From assembly GCA_020796225.1 (NCBI GenBank), contig CM036753.1:310001-374000 (forward strand): a stretch of DNA of 64,000 nt, written 5' to 3'. This stretch comes from Arion vulgaris. Lineage: Eukaryota > Mollusca > Gastropoda > Stylommatophora > Arionidae. The notes below the pieces were generated by a model, which was not told where the DNA came from, did not search any database, and saw only the letters and a program-made list of their open reading frames with translations. This document shows positions 45,236-56,339 of this stretch, in pieces; within the stretch, counting starts at the first letter, position 1; every line of letters starts with the position of its first letter. The position numbers and the translations under genes were made by a program.

Positions 45236-45480
45236 CTACCAACACAGATACATTTTTTTTCCGATCCAGAAGCACTTGAGCTTTTCAGCTCTTCGGCTCG
45301 GCGCCATGGACATCGTAACCCTTCGGTTCGGTGCCACGAACACCGTAAATCTGGTAAATCTGTGGCTTTTTCTGCCATCCCGCGGAATTGAACCCGCACA
45401 CACAGAGGGATAGTCACTAGTAGTCCAACGCTCTACGAACACGTTGGGCCGACGGGCACACAGATGGTTCACGGCGATGC
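45236..45480 (-). mobile_element. Second tRNA-derived SINE family
   Basis: On the minus strand CGTAGAGCGTTGGACTACTA (A-box region) and GTGCGGGTTCAATTCCGCGG (B box) lie about 30 bases apart, in tRNA order. A body with GCCACAGATTTACCAGATTT and two related segments, GTGGCACCGAACCGAAGGGT and ATGGCGCCGAGCCGAAGAGC, ends at GATCGGAAAAAAAATG. It does not resemble the tRNA-Ser/Leu-like SINE. The tRNA arms do not fold well enough to be a functional tRNA gene. Confidence 0.8.
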
Positions 45481-45689
45481 TGTTCTTCTAGTTTGCAAAC
45501 ATACCTCTGACTCAAACAGAGATATATCTAAAAACAAAATGGACTCCAATAGAGATATGACTGGTCAACCATTAGTTGATGCCTGGTCACTACCAACAAT
45601 AAAATGACTCAATAAATTGACTAAATAGTCTGCTTCTAGTAACCAAAAGCGGACTGCACTGTGGCTACAGTTGGTCAATGTTGTTCTTT

Positions 45690-45885
45690 TGGTCTTCGTG
45701 TATATAATGGTCAGCGTTGATCTACTATTCTACGTGTATATAATGGTCAGCGTTGATCTACTGGTCTACGTATATATAATGGTCAGCGTTGATCTACTGG
45801 TCTACGTATATATAATGGTCAGCGTTGATCTATTAGTCTACGTGTACATAATGGTCAGCGTTGATCTACTGGTCTACATGAACAG
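45690..45885. repeat. 36-bp minisatellite, ~5 copies
   Basis: Unit TATATAATGGTCAGCGTTGA plus TCTACTGGTCTACGTA. The period of 12 codons makes an ORF with repeats of VYIMVSVDLLVY, which is a by-product. Confidence 0.93.
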
Positions 45886-46137
45886 GACGACCTGTAATGA
45901 TTGGTCAGGGAGACTAGTGACCAAATAGTCAATATGAAATCAAATAAAGTACTGTCCGTTGTTGATGACGTAACCAATGTTTTATGGTGATCTACTCAAT
46001 AATATTGGTACAGTCCAATTCTACTTGGGTCAATGTTGATATAGTGGCTAGGCTTCTCATTGTGTTCGTCTACTGGCAATGGAATGGTCAACTTAAAGAG
46101 AGTGGTCACTTTTTTATAAAGTAGTAGAGAGGTAGAG

Positions 46138-46312
46138 TTATAGACTGTTTTCTCTCTCTTTTCTCTCTCCTACTAACACACTTTTCTACAGTTATAGAAC
46201 ATCTCTCCTTATGTCTTTCTCTCTCTTCTACAAACATACACACTTAAAGATCTAGATCATATCTTTCTCTCTCTCTTTCTCTCTCTCTCTCGTACTGACA
46301 TACTTGCTGAAG
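46138..46312. repeat. TC-rich microsatellite region
   Basis: Three CTCTCT tracts within related segments (CTCCTACTAACACAC / CTTCTACAAACATACAC / CTCGTACTGACATAC), probably an old ~70-bp tandem repeat. Confidence 0.75.
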
Positions 46313-46704
46313 TTCCATATTGTATTTAGACTTTTAACAGCTGGTGCTGCTTCGACAATTTGTCACAGAATTTCTTTCTTTTTAAAATATTTTCAATAAA
46401 AATTGCTAACTAAAAATATGAACTTCCTGTTATTTTGATCCTTTTGGATTCCATCATTATATTTGCATAACTTGTCCTAGGTGTCCTATCATGTCTAGCA
46501 GACACTAGAGTCTTGTCATAGCTTATCTGTAGTCCGACTATTCATGCTATAAGATGACCCAGTTAACTATTTTATACCTAATCGATGTCAGCTTCGTCCG
46601 TGCAATATTTTCTCATCATCCAGTCAATAACTACTCCAAACATTAGCAAATTATTCCATATACAAATCATGTTTCAATATGGCTGATGTTACCAAAATTA
46701 GATA
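46313..46704. other. Unassigned AT-rich sequence
   Basis: Nothing recognised. Confidence 0.4.
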
Positions 46705-46986
46705 CTTCTTTACATACGACCAACACAAACTGAGAGTACCTCATACGACCAACACAAACTGAGAGAACACAACTTCCTCATACGACCAACACAAACTGAG
46801 AGTACCTCATACGACCAACACAAACTGAGAGTACCTCATACGACCAACACAAACTGAGAGTACCTCATACGACCAACACAAACTGAGAGTACCTCATACG
46901 ACCAACACAAACTGAGAGTACCTCATACGACCAACACAAACTGAGAGTACATCATACGACCAACACAAACTGAGAGTACCTCATAG
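46705..46986. repeat. 29-bp minisatellite, ~9 copies
   Basis: Very uniform CCTCATACGACCAACACAAA plus CTGAGAGTA units. Confidence 0.95.
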
Positions 46987-47044
46987 GTTGTATTTAAGAT
47001 ATATTTCATCAACAGTTATTCTGGCAGTGGTCAACTTATCTTCA

Positions 47045-47318
47045 TCGCTTACATCACACACATCCCACACACATAGCACACACATTACAAACACATCACA
47101 CACATCGCCCACACATTACACACTCCACACAAACATTATACACATCACAAACATCACACATAAATTCTACAAACATCACACACATCCCATACATCACACA
47201 CACATCACATACATAACACATATCGCCCATATCACACACATCACATACAACACACATCACATACACACATCACAAACATCTAATTCATCACATACATATA
47301 ATGCATCACACACATCTT
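47045..47318. repeat. Imperfect ACATCACACAC repeat, left part
   Basis: Loose repeats of ACACATCAC/ACATACATCAC. Similar sequence with CACAAACATCTAATACATCA resumes at 51910-51995, so LINE sequence probably split one array. Confidence 0.8.
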
Positions 47319-47324
47319 ATCTTA

Positions 47325-48045
47325 TCTTAACCACATTTGCCGTGAAGCGCCGTGGGAGAGTTAGTTTTCTATCTTGTGCCAGGTGTGTTGCGCTTGACGT
47401 TGTCAGTTCATGCTTTCGCAGGGACTCTGAGATGTTATCTATTCATCGTGTTCTTGCCCTCCAGATTAGCCTACCTTACCATGGTTGGAGGGTTTGCGTG
47501 CCTTGATGATCCTTCAGGCTATGTCAGCGGGAGTCTAACTCCTGCCAGGTCTAACCAAGCCGAACAGACTGACGGTGAAAGGCCAGACCAAAAGGCGGGA
47601 GCAGGATGGGGCCTCATAAGGTGACAGCCCAGAACCCACCAGCGAGTGGTAAATGCTCTGGCTGCAACCAACCCATCCCCCAACTATGGGTTAAATGGCA
47701 GCCCTCCTCTCTCTTGAGGAAGGCATCTTTTTCTTGTCTTATCTCCTACTTCTTTTACAATTTGTTCTATCCCTCGAGCTAGACCACAGCCTTCTCTAGC
47801 AATAAGAGTGCTGAAGTCGGAGGCAACCAGCCAAGAGGCGAACTAAAGCAATCAGGTTGCCACGCATAAACGCATATGAATATGTCTATGTATTAAAAAA
47901 GATATGGTGCTCGCCCTGTGACGGACACTCAGGCAGGTGCAGCGCCGGACCCTCTACCTCGAAAGGGCCCAACCCCAGCTACTGGATGTCCTTCTCATTT
48001 GCCCTGTGGAGCCTAGAGGCATGAGAATAGAGCAACTGGCCAATT
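47325..48045 (+). mobile_element. Leader (5' UTR-like) of the LINE at 48046-51660
   Basis: GC-richer, non-repetitive sequence directly upstream of the endonuclease and in the same orientation. No ORF1 nucleic-acid-binding protein could be identified. Short ORFs (47352-47624) show no motif. Confidence 0.6.
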
Positions 48046-49320
48046 TCGTAAAATAATGCACTGGAATGCTGAGGGTGTGAACAGCAAAAAGATGGCTACA
48101 GCAAAAAAGTAGAACTTGAAAACATCCTAAATGAAGAACAAGTACATGTATGCTGCTTGCAAGAGACCAACCTGAATGAAGATGTAGCCTTCAAAGTCAG
48201 AGGCTTCCAGTGCTACCGATCAGACCGAAAAATAGAAGAAAGGGTGGAGTACTGACACTTGTGAGAAACAACATCACCACATGTCAGTTTGAGGAGTACA
48301 TGGAGGGTGCAGAATATCAGATGCTGCATCTTAGGACGGCAAGTACAGAGTTTAACTTGATCAACTACTACTGTCCAAGTGACCGCCCACTGGCACTGGT
48401 CTCAATTCCAACAAAGGAAAGACTCATAGTGTGCGGTGACTTCAATAGTCACTCACAGAGCTGGGGGTATGATCACATGGACAGTAGGGGCGAGGAGCTT
48501 GAAAACTGACAGGATGACAACAAATTAATCCTTGTCAATCAGCCCAAAGATCAGCCAACCTTCTACTCCAGATCATGGCACACCACCTCTACACCAGACT
48601 TGGCATTCCACTCCTCAGACCTGGAGTGGAACATTACACGTGTTGTTGGGAAACAGCTAGGAGGCAGTGACCATCGGCCAGTATTTCTCACTGTTGAAAA
48701 TCAACTCATCAGGGAGAGCAGCACTCTATCTAGGTGGAATTACAAGAAGGCAGATTGGACAATGTATAAGCATCGCACCAGTACACTGACACTAGGTCTA
48801 TCTACTGACAAGGACATCAACAAGGTAGTTGATGATTTCAGCCGATGCATAAAACAGGGTGCCTACGAAACAATTCCTAGAGGGGCTCGAAAGCACTACA
48901 CGCCTTACTGGAGCAGTGAATTGGAACTACTGCACAATAATGTAGAAATTTCACGAAAGCAGGCAGAGACCACTCCGTGCCAAGAACACCACAACAAATA
49001 TCAGCCTGCCAAGGATATATTTCAAAGGGGCCAAGCTGCAGGCCAGGCGGAGGAGCTGGAAGGAAAAAACAGAGTCTTTAAACTTTGAAAGAGATGCCAG
49101 GAAACTGTGGAAGCCGGTAAAACAACTTAATGATGAAGGTACAGGAAGAAATCCAAAGATTGCATTGAACAAAGATGGAAACATCCTCACAAGAAAACAG
49201 GCAGCTGATCATTTTGCAGACTTCTTTGCTAAAGACAGCAATATTGAAATTAGCACAATGAAACAGCGAGAAATTCGTTAGAAAAAGCAAAATGTAGAGC
49301 AAGATGAAACCATACTTGAA
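48046..49320 (+). pseudogene. APE endonuclease of an RNase H-type LINE
   Basis: Apurinic-endonuclease-like domain in shifting frames: MHWNAEGVNSKKMATAK (48060), CLQETNL (48160, catalytic Glu), GGVLTLVRNNIT, ERLIVCGDFNSHSQSWGYDH (GDFN block), TPDLAFHS and GGSDHRPVFLTV (SDHxxV block, 48660-48695). It cuts the target DNA to prime reverse transcription. Breaks are a frameshift near 48100, a TGA at 48507-48509 and a TAG near 49279. The linker region GARKHYTPYWSSELELLHNN precedes the RT. Confidence 0.9.
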
Positions 49321-50590
49321 GTTATGAAGACCCTGGAAATGGCAATATCCAAATTAAAATTGAGAAAATCACCAGGAGCTGATGGAGTGCTCAATGAGAT
49401 GATTAAGAACTTGGGAACTGCAGCAAAAACAAAGCTACTGCAGATTTACAATAATTGTTGGATCTTGGGTCAAGTCCCACAGACCTGGAGAGAAGCAATC
49501 ATGATACCTCTCTCGAAACCTGGAAAAGATAGTTCTTCTGCCTCCAGCTACCGACCAATCAGTCTTACAAGTTGTCACTGCAAAACAATGGAATGTATAA
49601 TCAATCTACGATTGCAGTGGTATCTTGAAAGTGAAAACATTCTTGTGTCACAGCAGGCAGGTTTCAGGCAGTGCTACTCTACTGAAGACCAAGCAACGTA
49701 CCTTTCTCAGGAGATTGAGTATGCGTTCCAAGATAAGAAACTGGTACTAGCGACATGGATAGACCTAAGGAAAGCCTTTGACAAGGTTTGGAAAGAAGGA
49801 CTGCTGAAGAAACTGAGAAATTGTAGAATAAAGGGTAGGATGTACAGATGGATAAAAGCATACTTACATAACAGAAAAGCCAGAGTGCATCTAGATGGTC
49901 TCAAGAGTAAAAGAATTCTACTGCGCCATGACGTCCCTCAATGAGGAGTATTGTCCCCCACACTCTTCTTGATTTTCATCAACGACCTGGTTGCTGAGTT
50001 ACCACAGGGAGTAAAAGTTGCAATGTACGCTGATGATCTGGTAATATGGTGCACAAATGAGTTTGCAACAGTGGCCACCAAATTGATACAAAGAGCTGTA
50101 GATGCCTTAACCTCATGGGCAAACAGATGGTGTGTCAGCATCAACACAGATAAGTGCAGCACTACACTCTTTACTCTCTCTCCCAAACAAAAAACTTGGC
50201 ACCATTAAAATAAATGGAGAACTGCTAAGAGAAAACAAGCAACCTACCTATCTCGGAGTTACATTCGATGATAGACTGATATGGAAGCAGCACATCAACA
50301 AAGCAGCAGCAAAAGCCAGGAGGAAGTTAGCCATCCTGAGAAAATTAAGTGAAATCACATGGGGCGCCAGTCAAAAAATACTTTTAAAATATTTATCAGC
50401 AGGGCATACGACCACACCTGGAAAATGGGTCAGCTGCATGGTGTCCAGCATCAAATACCACATTAGGAGAACTGGATAAGGTGCAAAACCAGGCGCTTCG
50501 TGTCATCACAGGAGCAATGAAATCAATACCATTAGTGGAGATGGAAAGAGTGGGGGGAATACAAGCACTGAGAGAGCGCAGAGACACAAA
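49321..50590 (+). pseudogene. Reverse transcriptase of the same LINE
   Basis: Nearly complete RT: MAISKLKLRKSPGADGVLNE, VPQTWREAIMIPLSKPGKDS, YRPISLTSCHCKTMECI, QQAGFRQCYSTEDQATYL, WIDLRKAFDKVWKEGLLKKL (motif A), VPQ-stop-GVLSPTLFLIF (motif B interrupted by TGA at 49942-49944 where Gly is expected), VAMYADDLVIW (motif C intact), WCVSINTDKCST, then PTYLGVTFDDRLIWKQHINK. The polymerase aspartates are all present. A frameshift at ~50195, another at ~50390 and stops after 50479 break the connection region. Confidence 0.92.
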
Positions 50591-51660
50591 GTGATGACGC
50601 AGGAAGAAAAGTTTCTGAGTATGCCAAGCCATCCAATGGAAAACAGATTCCAAAATCTAGCATTGGGGCGGCTGAAAAGAAGCAGCTTTATTCATCAGGC
50701 CAAAAGACTGAATAGGCAAACTTCAGATCTACCAAAAGTTGGCACCCCCCTAAAGTCTGTGCCAGAGCAAACCCTTGGAGAGAGGAGACTGAACCAGAAG
50801 TATGTATTCAGACAGAAGTTAAAGGAATACTCGACAAGGACAGAACAGCATACAACGCAAGACAGTCACTCTCAGTTTACTTGATGAAGAATACCCACAT
50901 GATACACGGATGGGTCCGTAGAAAATGCAGTGAAGAATGGAGAAGCAGGAGTGTACATAGAATATCCAAACAACGCTAGAGATGCGATTAAAGTACCAAC
51001 GGGGAAATTCTGTCACAACTATGATGCAGAAATTCAGGCAATCAAGGTGGCAACTGAAAAACTGTTGAATACCATACCTGATCCTCAACCTGTTGTATTT
51101 TTGACTGATGCAAAATCAGCACACCAAGCACTCCAGTCCAGAGAATTGCCAGGTCTACAGACCCTACTGTCTAAATTGTCCAAGCAGCGCAGGGTCGTCT
51201 TGCAGTGGATACCCTCTCACTGTGGAATACCAGGAAATGAAACAGCAGACCGATTGGCCAAGGAAGGTGCTGCAGGAGAGCAACCGGATGTGCCAGTTAC
51301 CTACCACCAAAAGAAAAGGATGATCAAATCAATGAGAAAGCCACAAATACCAACACAAGACGATTACTATAATATGAGCAGATTGGAACAAGTTGTCATT
51401 CTGCGCCTTAGAACAGGACACAATCGGCTCCGCAGCCACATGTATACAAAATTTAAGATTGGCAATTCAGCCACGTGTACATGTGGACAGGCACACAAGA
51501 CTGCAGAGCACATACTTCAAGACTGCCCGAATATGATACACTGAGACAAACTCACTGGCCTAACGAAACAATACTCGACAGAAAACTACACGGACCTCTG
51601 TGTGAGCTACAAAAGACAGTGAAGTTCATACAAGAGATAACATTGAATATATAGACATAT
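50591..51660 (+). pseudogene. RNase H domain and 3' end of the same LINE
   Basis: After a linker (ENRFQNLALGRLKRSSFIHQ) the RNase H domain runs from YTDGSVENAV (Asp, ~50909) through HNYDAEIQAIKVATEKL (Glu), VVFLTDAKSAHQAL (Asp) and LQWIPSHCGIPGNETADRLA (His and Asp). All catalytic positions are kept, and this domain alone forms a long open frame to 51544. The C-terminal zinc-knuckle-like part has CTCGQAHKTAEHILQDCPNM. Downstream ~110 bases form the tail. Endonuclease, RT and RNase H together make this the most complete LINE in the window. Confidence 0.92.
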
Positions 51661-51689
51661 TTCAAGCAAACGAAAGGAAGGAAGGAAGG

Positions 51690-51915
51690 ATCGTGTTCTT
51701 GGCCTGCCTCGTGCTTTGCGTCCTGGTTGTCGATTATTATAGACATGGGATGGTAGTAAATATGGTTCCATTCTCATTAGATGGCCGAACCACTTGATTC
51801 TTTGCTTTCTCGATGTACTGTATGCATGGTATAGTACCAACGATGCTTCTGATATTCTCGTTTCTCACTCTATCTCGCCTTGTAACGTTGACAGCTTTTC
51901 GTAGACATCTCATTT
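51690..51915 (-). pseudogene. LINE C-terminal fragment
   Basis: Minus strand: EMRCLRKAVNVTRRDRVRNE, NIRSIVGTIPCIQYI, then IKWFGHLMRMEPYLLPSHVY and GRKARGRPRTR. It is closely related to the LINE at 42200-43890 (ARGRPRKRW). It is truncated and broken by one frameshift near 51815. Confidence 0.85.
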
Positions 51916-51995
51916 CACATACATCACAAACATCTAATACATCACATGCATCTAATGCATCACATACATCACACACACCTAATAAATCACATACA
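51910..51995. repeat. Imperfect ACATCACACAC repeat, right part
   Basis: CATACATCACAAACATCTAATACATCACATGCATC-like sequence, resembling the end of the array at 47045-47318. Confidence 0.7.
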
Positions 51996-53800
51996 TATAA
52001 TACAACAAACAGAACAGCAACAATAAATGTATGTGGCCTGGTCAACAAAACATCTGATCTAATAAATTTCATGGAAAACAAAACATATTTTAGATATTGC
52101 AGACACTAGAAAAAAGGAAACAACATGAAAGAAGTATTTAATAAATACGTTCTGATATGGAGCGGGGTAGACAAAAATGCAAGAGCAAAACGTTGCGTCA
52201 GCTTTCTAATAAAACAACACAAAGCCAAACTCATAACTAATGTCGACTATATATATCAGAAAAAATAATAAGCATACAGATAATGGAGAACGAGAAAACA
52301 ACTACATACATTCAAGTATATGCACCATGTAACGACAATAACAACATACATTCAAGTGTATGCCCTATGTAATGACAATAACAACATACATTCAAGTACG
52401 AGCCCCATGTAATGACAATAACAACGAAGAAGAACGAAAAGATTTCTTTGAAAATCTCTCTATCAATTTAAATAACATCAAAAGCAAAGAAGAGATCTAT
52501 GTAATGGGAGATTTGAACGGAAGAGTAGGGAAGAAAACAAATGATCATGAACACTGTTTAGGACATTTTGGAGACACATCAACAGAACGAAACAACAATG
52601 GGGAGGAGCTAATAAATCTATGTTTAGAACACGGTCTAATAATAACAAACACATTTTATCAACATAGACAGAGCCACATAAAAACTTGGTACAGATGGGA
52701 CAATTTGCTTCAAGCGTCACAGATTGATTACATACTTGTAAGATACAGACAGAAGGGATATATCACAGACGCCAGAGTAATACCAAACATTAACATATAT
52801 ACCGACCATCGACCTGGCGTAGTAACTGAAAGAAGACAATCGTTGAGACCAAAAGACAAAACTGAAACAAAACATTGGAAAGAACCTGTTATAAACTTTA
52901 ACAAGTTGGAGGAAGAAACAACCAGAGACGAGTTATATCAAGAAATGAACCAGATCTACAACACCTTACCCAAGAGAATTGATAACATCGAGAAGGAATG
53001 GGAAGTATAAAAAACCTTCACATAAAATTATGTTGTAATACAAAAACAAAATCAGGAGTAAGACAGCGTTGTGTGCTCTCACCTCTTCTCTTCAACATAT
53101 ATATAGACAGAATAGTGAAAGAGGCACAGTGCGAAAAGACCTTATTGACATAGACAATGATCACTACAACCAATTAAATAATCAAATCAACGAATTCCTT
53201 TTTGCAGACGACCAAAGTTTAATCTATGAAGATGAAGATCAGCTACAACATCACATGAATTCACTACTAATAGCATGTAGAAAGTACAACATGAAAATCA
53301 ACAAACAAAACACCAAGACCATGAAAATCAGCAGAACACCAAGCCAAACAAACATACAATTAGACAACACCAGAGTAAAGCAAGTTTCTGAATTCCAATA
53401 TTTAGGTAGCATTTTCACACAGGATGGAAAACTCGATAGAGAAATAGAGACAATGCGTCACAAAGAAAATGCAGTGACCTACCAGCAGGCACCATTACTA
53501 CAACACCCAAAGATCAAGATGGAAGTGAAAAGACAGATGATAAAAGTATTTTCCTACCAACACTCTGTTACCAGTGCCAAACTTGGTCTCTTACAGCAAC
53601 ACACCACAGAAAGCTACTGTGTGTGAAATGATTGAGGAAGGCAGTGAGAGTCACCAGGAAAGACAGACTACGAAATGAGGACATCAGAAGCAGAGTGGAC
53701 ATAACTTCATGCACCGAATACATCGAAAGACAACAAATGCAGTGGTTTGGACATTTAATGAGTGAAATACAACCAACCACCAATAACAGCATACTCACAC
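51996..53800 (+). pseudogene. RTE-like LINE with the RT core deleted
   Basis: Endonuclease part: TATINVCGLVNKTSDLINFM (52012), then KEEIYVMGDLNGRVGKK, GLIITNTFYQHRQSHIKTWY, ASQIDYILVRY and TDHRPGVVTE (52480-52825). The linker ends at 53010. After a gap where fingers and motifs A-B should be, NEFLFADDQSLIYEDEDQ (motif C, ~53190), NMKINKQNTKTM, SEFQYLGSIFTQDGKLDREI and, after a frameshift near 53570, LRKAVRVTRKDRLRNEDIRS and MQWFGHLMSE follow. It is the same family as 42200-43890. The endonuclease contains a threefold 40-bp tandem repeat (52310-52425) around YIQVYAPCND. The relic runs straight into the minisatellite at 53785. Confidence 0.88.
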
Positions 53801-54955
53801 AAGAACACAACAGTTACATCAAGTCAATGATGTTCTCTCATTGAACTCACACAAGAACACAACAGTTACATCAAGTCAGTGACGTTCTCTCATTGAACTC
53901 CAAGAAACAACGTTACATCAAGTCAATGATGTTCTCTTGAACTCACACAGAACAAAAGTTACATCAAGTCAATGATGTTCTCTTATTGAACTCACACAAG
54001 AACACAACAGTTACATCAAGTCAGTGACGTTCTCTCATTGAACTCACACAAGAACACTACAGTTACATCAAGTCAGTGATGTTCTCTCATTGAACTCACA
54101 CAAGAACTCTACAGCTACATCAAGTCAATGATGTTCTCTCATTAAACTCACACAAGAACACTACAGTTACATCAAGTCAGTGATGTTCTCACATTGAACT
54201 CACACAAGAACACTACAGTTATATCAAGTCAGTGATGTTCTTTCATTGAACTCACACAAGAACACTACAGTTACATCAAGTCATTGATGTTCTCTCAATG
54301 AACTCACACAAGAACACTACAGTTACATCAAGTCAATGATGTTCTCTCATTGAACTCACACAAGAACACAACAGTTACATCAAGTCAATGATGTTCTCTC
54401 ATTGAACTCACACAAGAACACAACAATTACATCAAGTCAATGATGTTCTCATGAACTCACAGAACACTAGTTAGACCAAGTCAATGATGTTCTCTCATTG
54501 AACTCACACAAGAACACTACAGTTACACCAAGTCAATGATGTTCTCTCAATGAACTCACACAAGAACACTACAGTTACATCAAGTCAGTGATGTTCTCTC
54601 AATGAACTCACACAAGAACACTACAGTTACATCAAGTCAATGATGTTCTCTCATTGAACTCACACAAGAACACAACAGTTACATCAAGTCAATGATGTTC
54701 TCTCATTGAACTCACACAAGAACACAACAGTTACATCAAGTCAATGATGTTCTCTCATTGAACTCACACAAGAACACTACAGTTAGACCAAGTCAATGAT
54801 GTTCTCTCATTGAACTCACACAAGAACACTACAGTTACACCAAGTCAATGATGTTCTCTCAATGAACTCACACAAGAACACTACAGTTACATCAAGTCAG
54901 TGATGTTCTCTCAATGAATTCACACAAGAACACTACAGTTAGACCAAGTCAATGA
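53785..54955. repeat. ~52-bp minisatellite, about 22 copies
   Basis: Unit TCAATGATGTTCTCTCATTG plus AACTCACACAAGAACACTAC plus AGTTACATCAAG. It begins inside the last bases of the LINE relic. No separate target site was seen. Confidence 0.95.
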
Positions 54956-55555
54956 ATTTGTTATATGGAAATGTCTGACAACTTGATTATTTCGGACAAT
55001 GTGTTCACTTTTTAGGAAGTTTTTCACCGTTCGCTGACATGAATTGACGAGATGTCTCCAAATATATATTAATTAAAAAGCTATTAAGACCTGGCAGTTT
55101 ATTGTAACTATCGGGTGAAAATCTGGTGCCATGGTCAACTTTTCATCTTCAGGCACCATTGTTTGAAAAAGTAAACGAAGGGATGATCCTCTCGTGAAGG
55201 TAGATAATCATGTTTATTCTGATCTCACTGGACTTCAATCGATGTGAAAAATGTGTATTTCCAGTCTGAGAATATCTGTCAATAGTATTACTGATGTGTG
55301 TGTGTGCTAGCAGAGATGTGTTAGGTAATATGCACTATATTATGTGTACTAGACTGCCCATGCCAGAGTGTGTGTGTGTTAATGTTCATAAAGTATTGTT
55401 TATGTTGCTAACTAACATCTTCTTGTTTTAAACTTCCATTGACAAGATTTATGTTTATATAACATTTCTGAATCTTCTATAATTCATGATTTCTCTAATG
55501 TGTCTTCTATGAAAGCCCCATGGTTCTCTTTAGCAAAGTTAGTGATTGATTAACA
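54956..55555. other. Unassigned sequence
   Basis: AT-rich with short TG runs at 55295 and 55365. Nothing else recognised. Confidence 0.4.
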
Positions 55556-56170
55556 GCGGATGGAAGGAGAGGACAGCAGACAGAAGGAGAAGACAGCAGA
55601 CGGAAGGAGAAGACAGCAGACGGAAGAGAAGACATCAACGGAAGAGAAGACAGCAGACGGAAGTAGAAGACAGCAGACGGAAGTAGAAGACAGCAGACGG
55701 AAGTAGAAGACAGCAGACGGAAGGAGAAGACAGCAGACGGAAGAGAAGCATCAACGGAGGAGAAGACAGCGACGGAAGTAGAAGAGCAGACGGAAGGAGA
55801 AGACAGCAGATGGGGGAAGCAGCAGAGGAGTAAAGACAGCAGACGGAAGGAGAAGACAGCAGACGGAAGGAGAAGACATCAAACGGAAGGAGAAGACAGC
55901 AGACGGAAGGAGAAGACAGCAGACGGAAGGAGAAGACAGCAGACGGAAGGAGAAGAAAGCAGAGGAAGGAGAAGAAGCAGATGGAAGGAAAGACAGCAGA
56001 CGGAAGAAAGACAGCAGACGGAAGGAGAAGACAGCAGACGGAAGGAGAAGACATCAACGGAAGAGAAGACAGCAGACGGAAGGAGAAGACAGCAGACGGA
56101 AGATAATACAACGGAAGAGCAAACCAGAGAGTAAAAGACAAGACGAAGGGATCAGCAGATGGAAGGACAA
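55556..56170. repeat. 20-bp purine-rich minisatellite, ~30 copies
   Basis: Unit GACAGCAGACGGAAGGAGAA, decaying after 56100. The minus-strand 244-codon ORF (Ser/Leu/Phe repeats) is a repeat by-product. The purine/pyrimidine strand bias could favour triplex or R-loop structure. Confidence 0.93.
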
Positions 56171-56339
56171 ACTCAGATGAAAAGACAGAGACGAATGAAG
56201 ACGTGATAAGGAATAAGCACAGAAGGAAAGCGCAGAGAAGGATAGACCATGAGAAGGAAGACAAGATATAGTAGCATATAAGAATAACCAGTAGACAAGA
56301 GAAGATCAGCAGACGTAGAATAATAATAATATATATAAG

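Noticed and set aside
45360..45440. Functional tRNA gene on the minus strand
   Set aside because: A- and B-box-like segments exist, but acceptor and anticodon arms do not pair properly and a SINE body follows directly.
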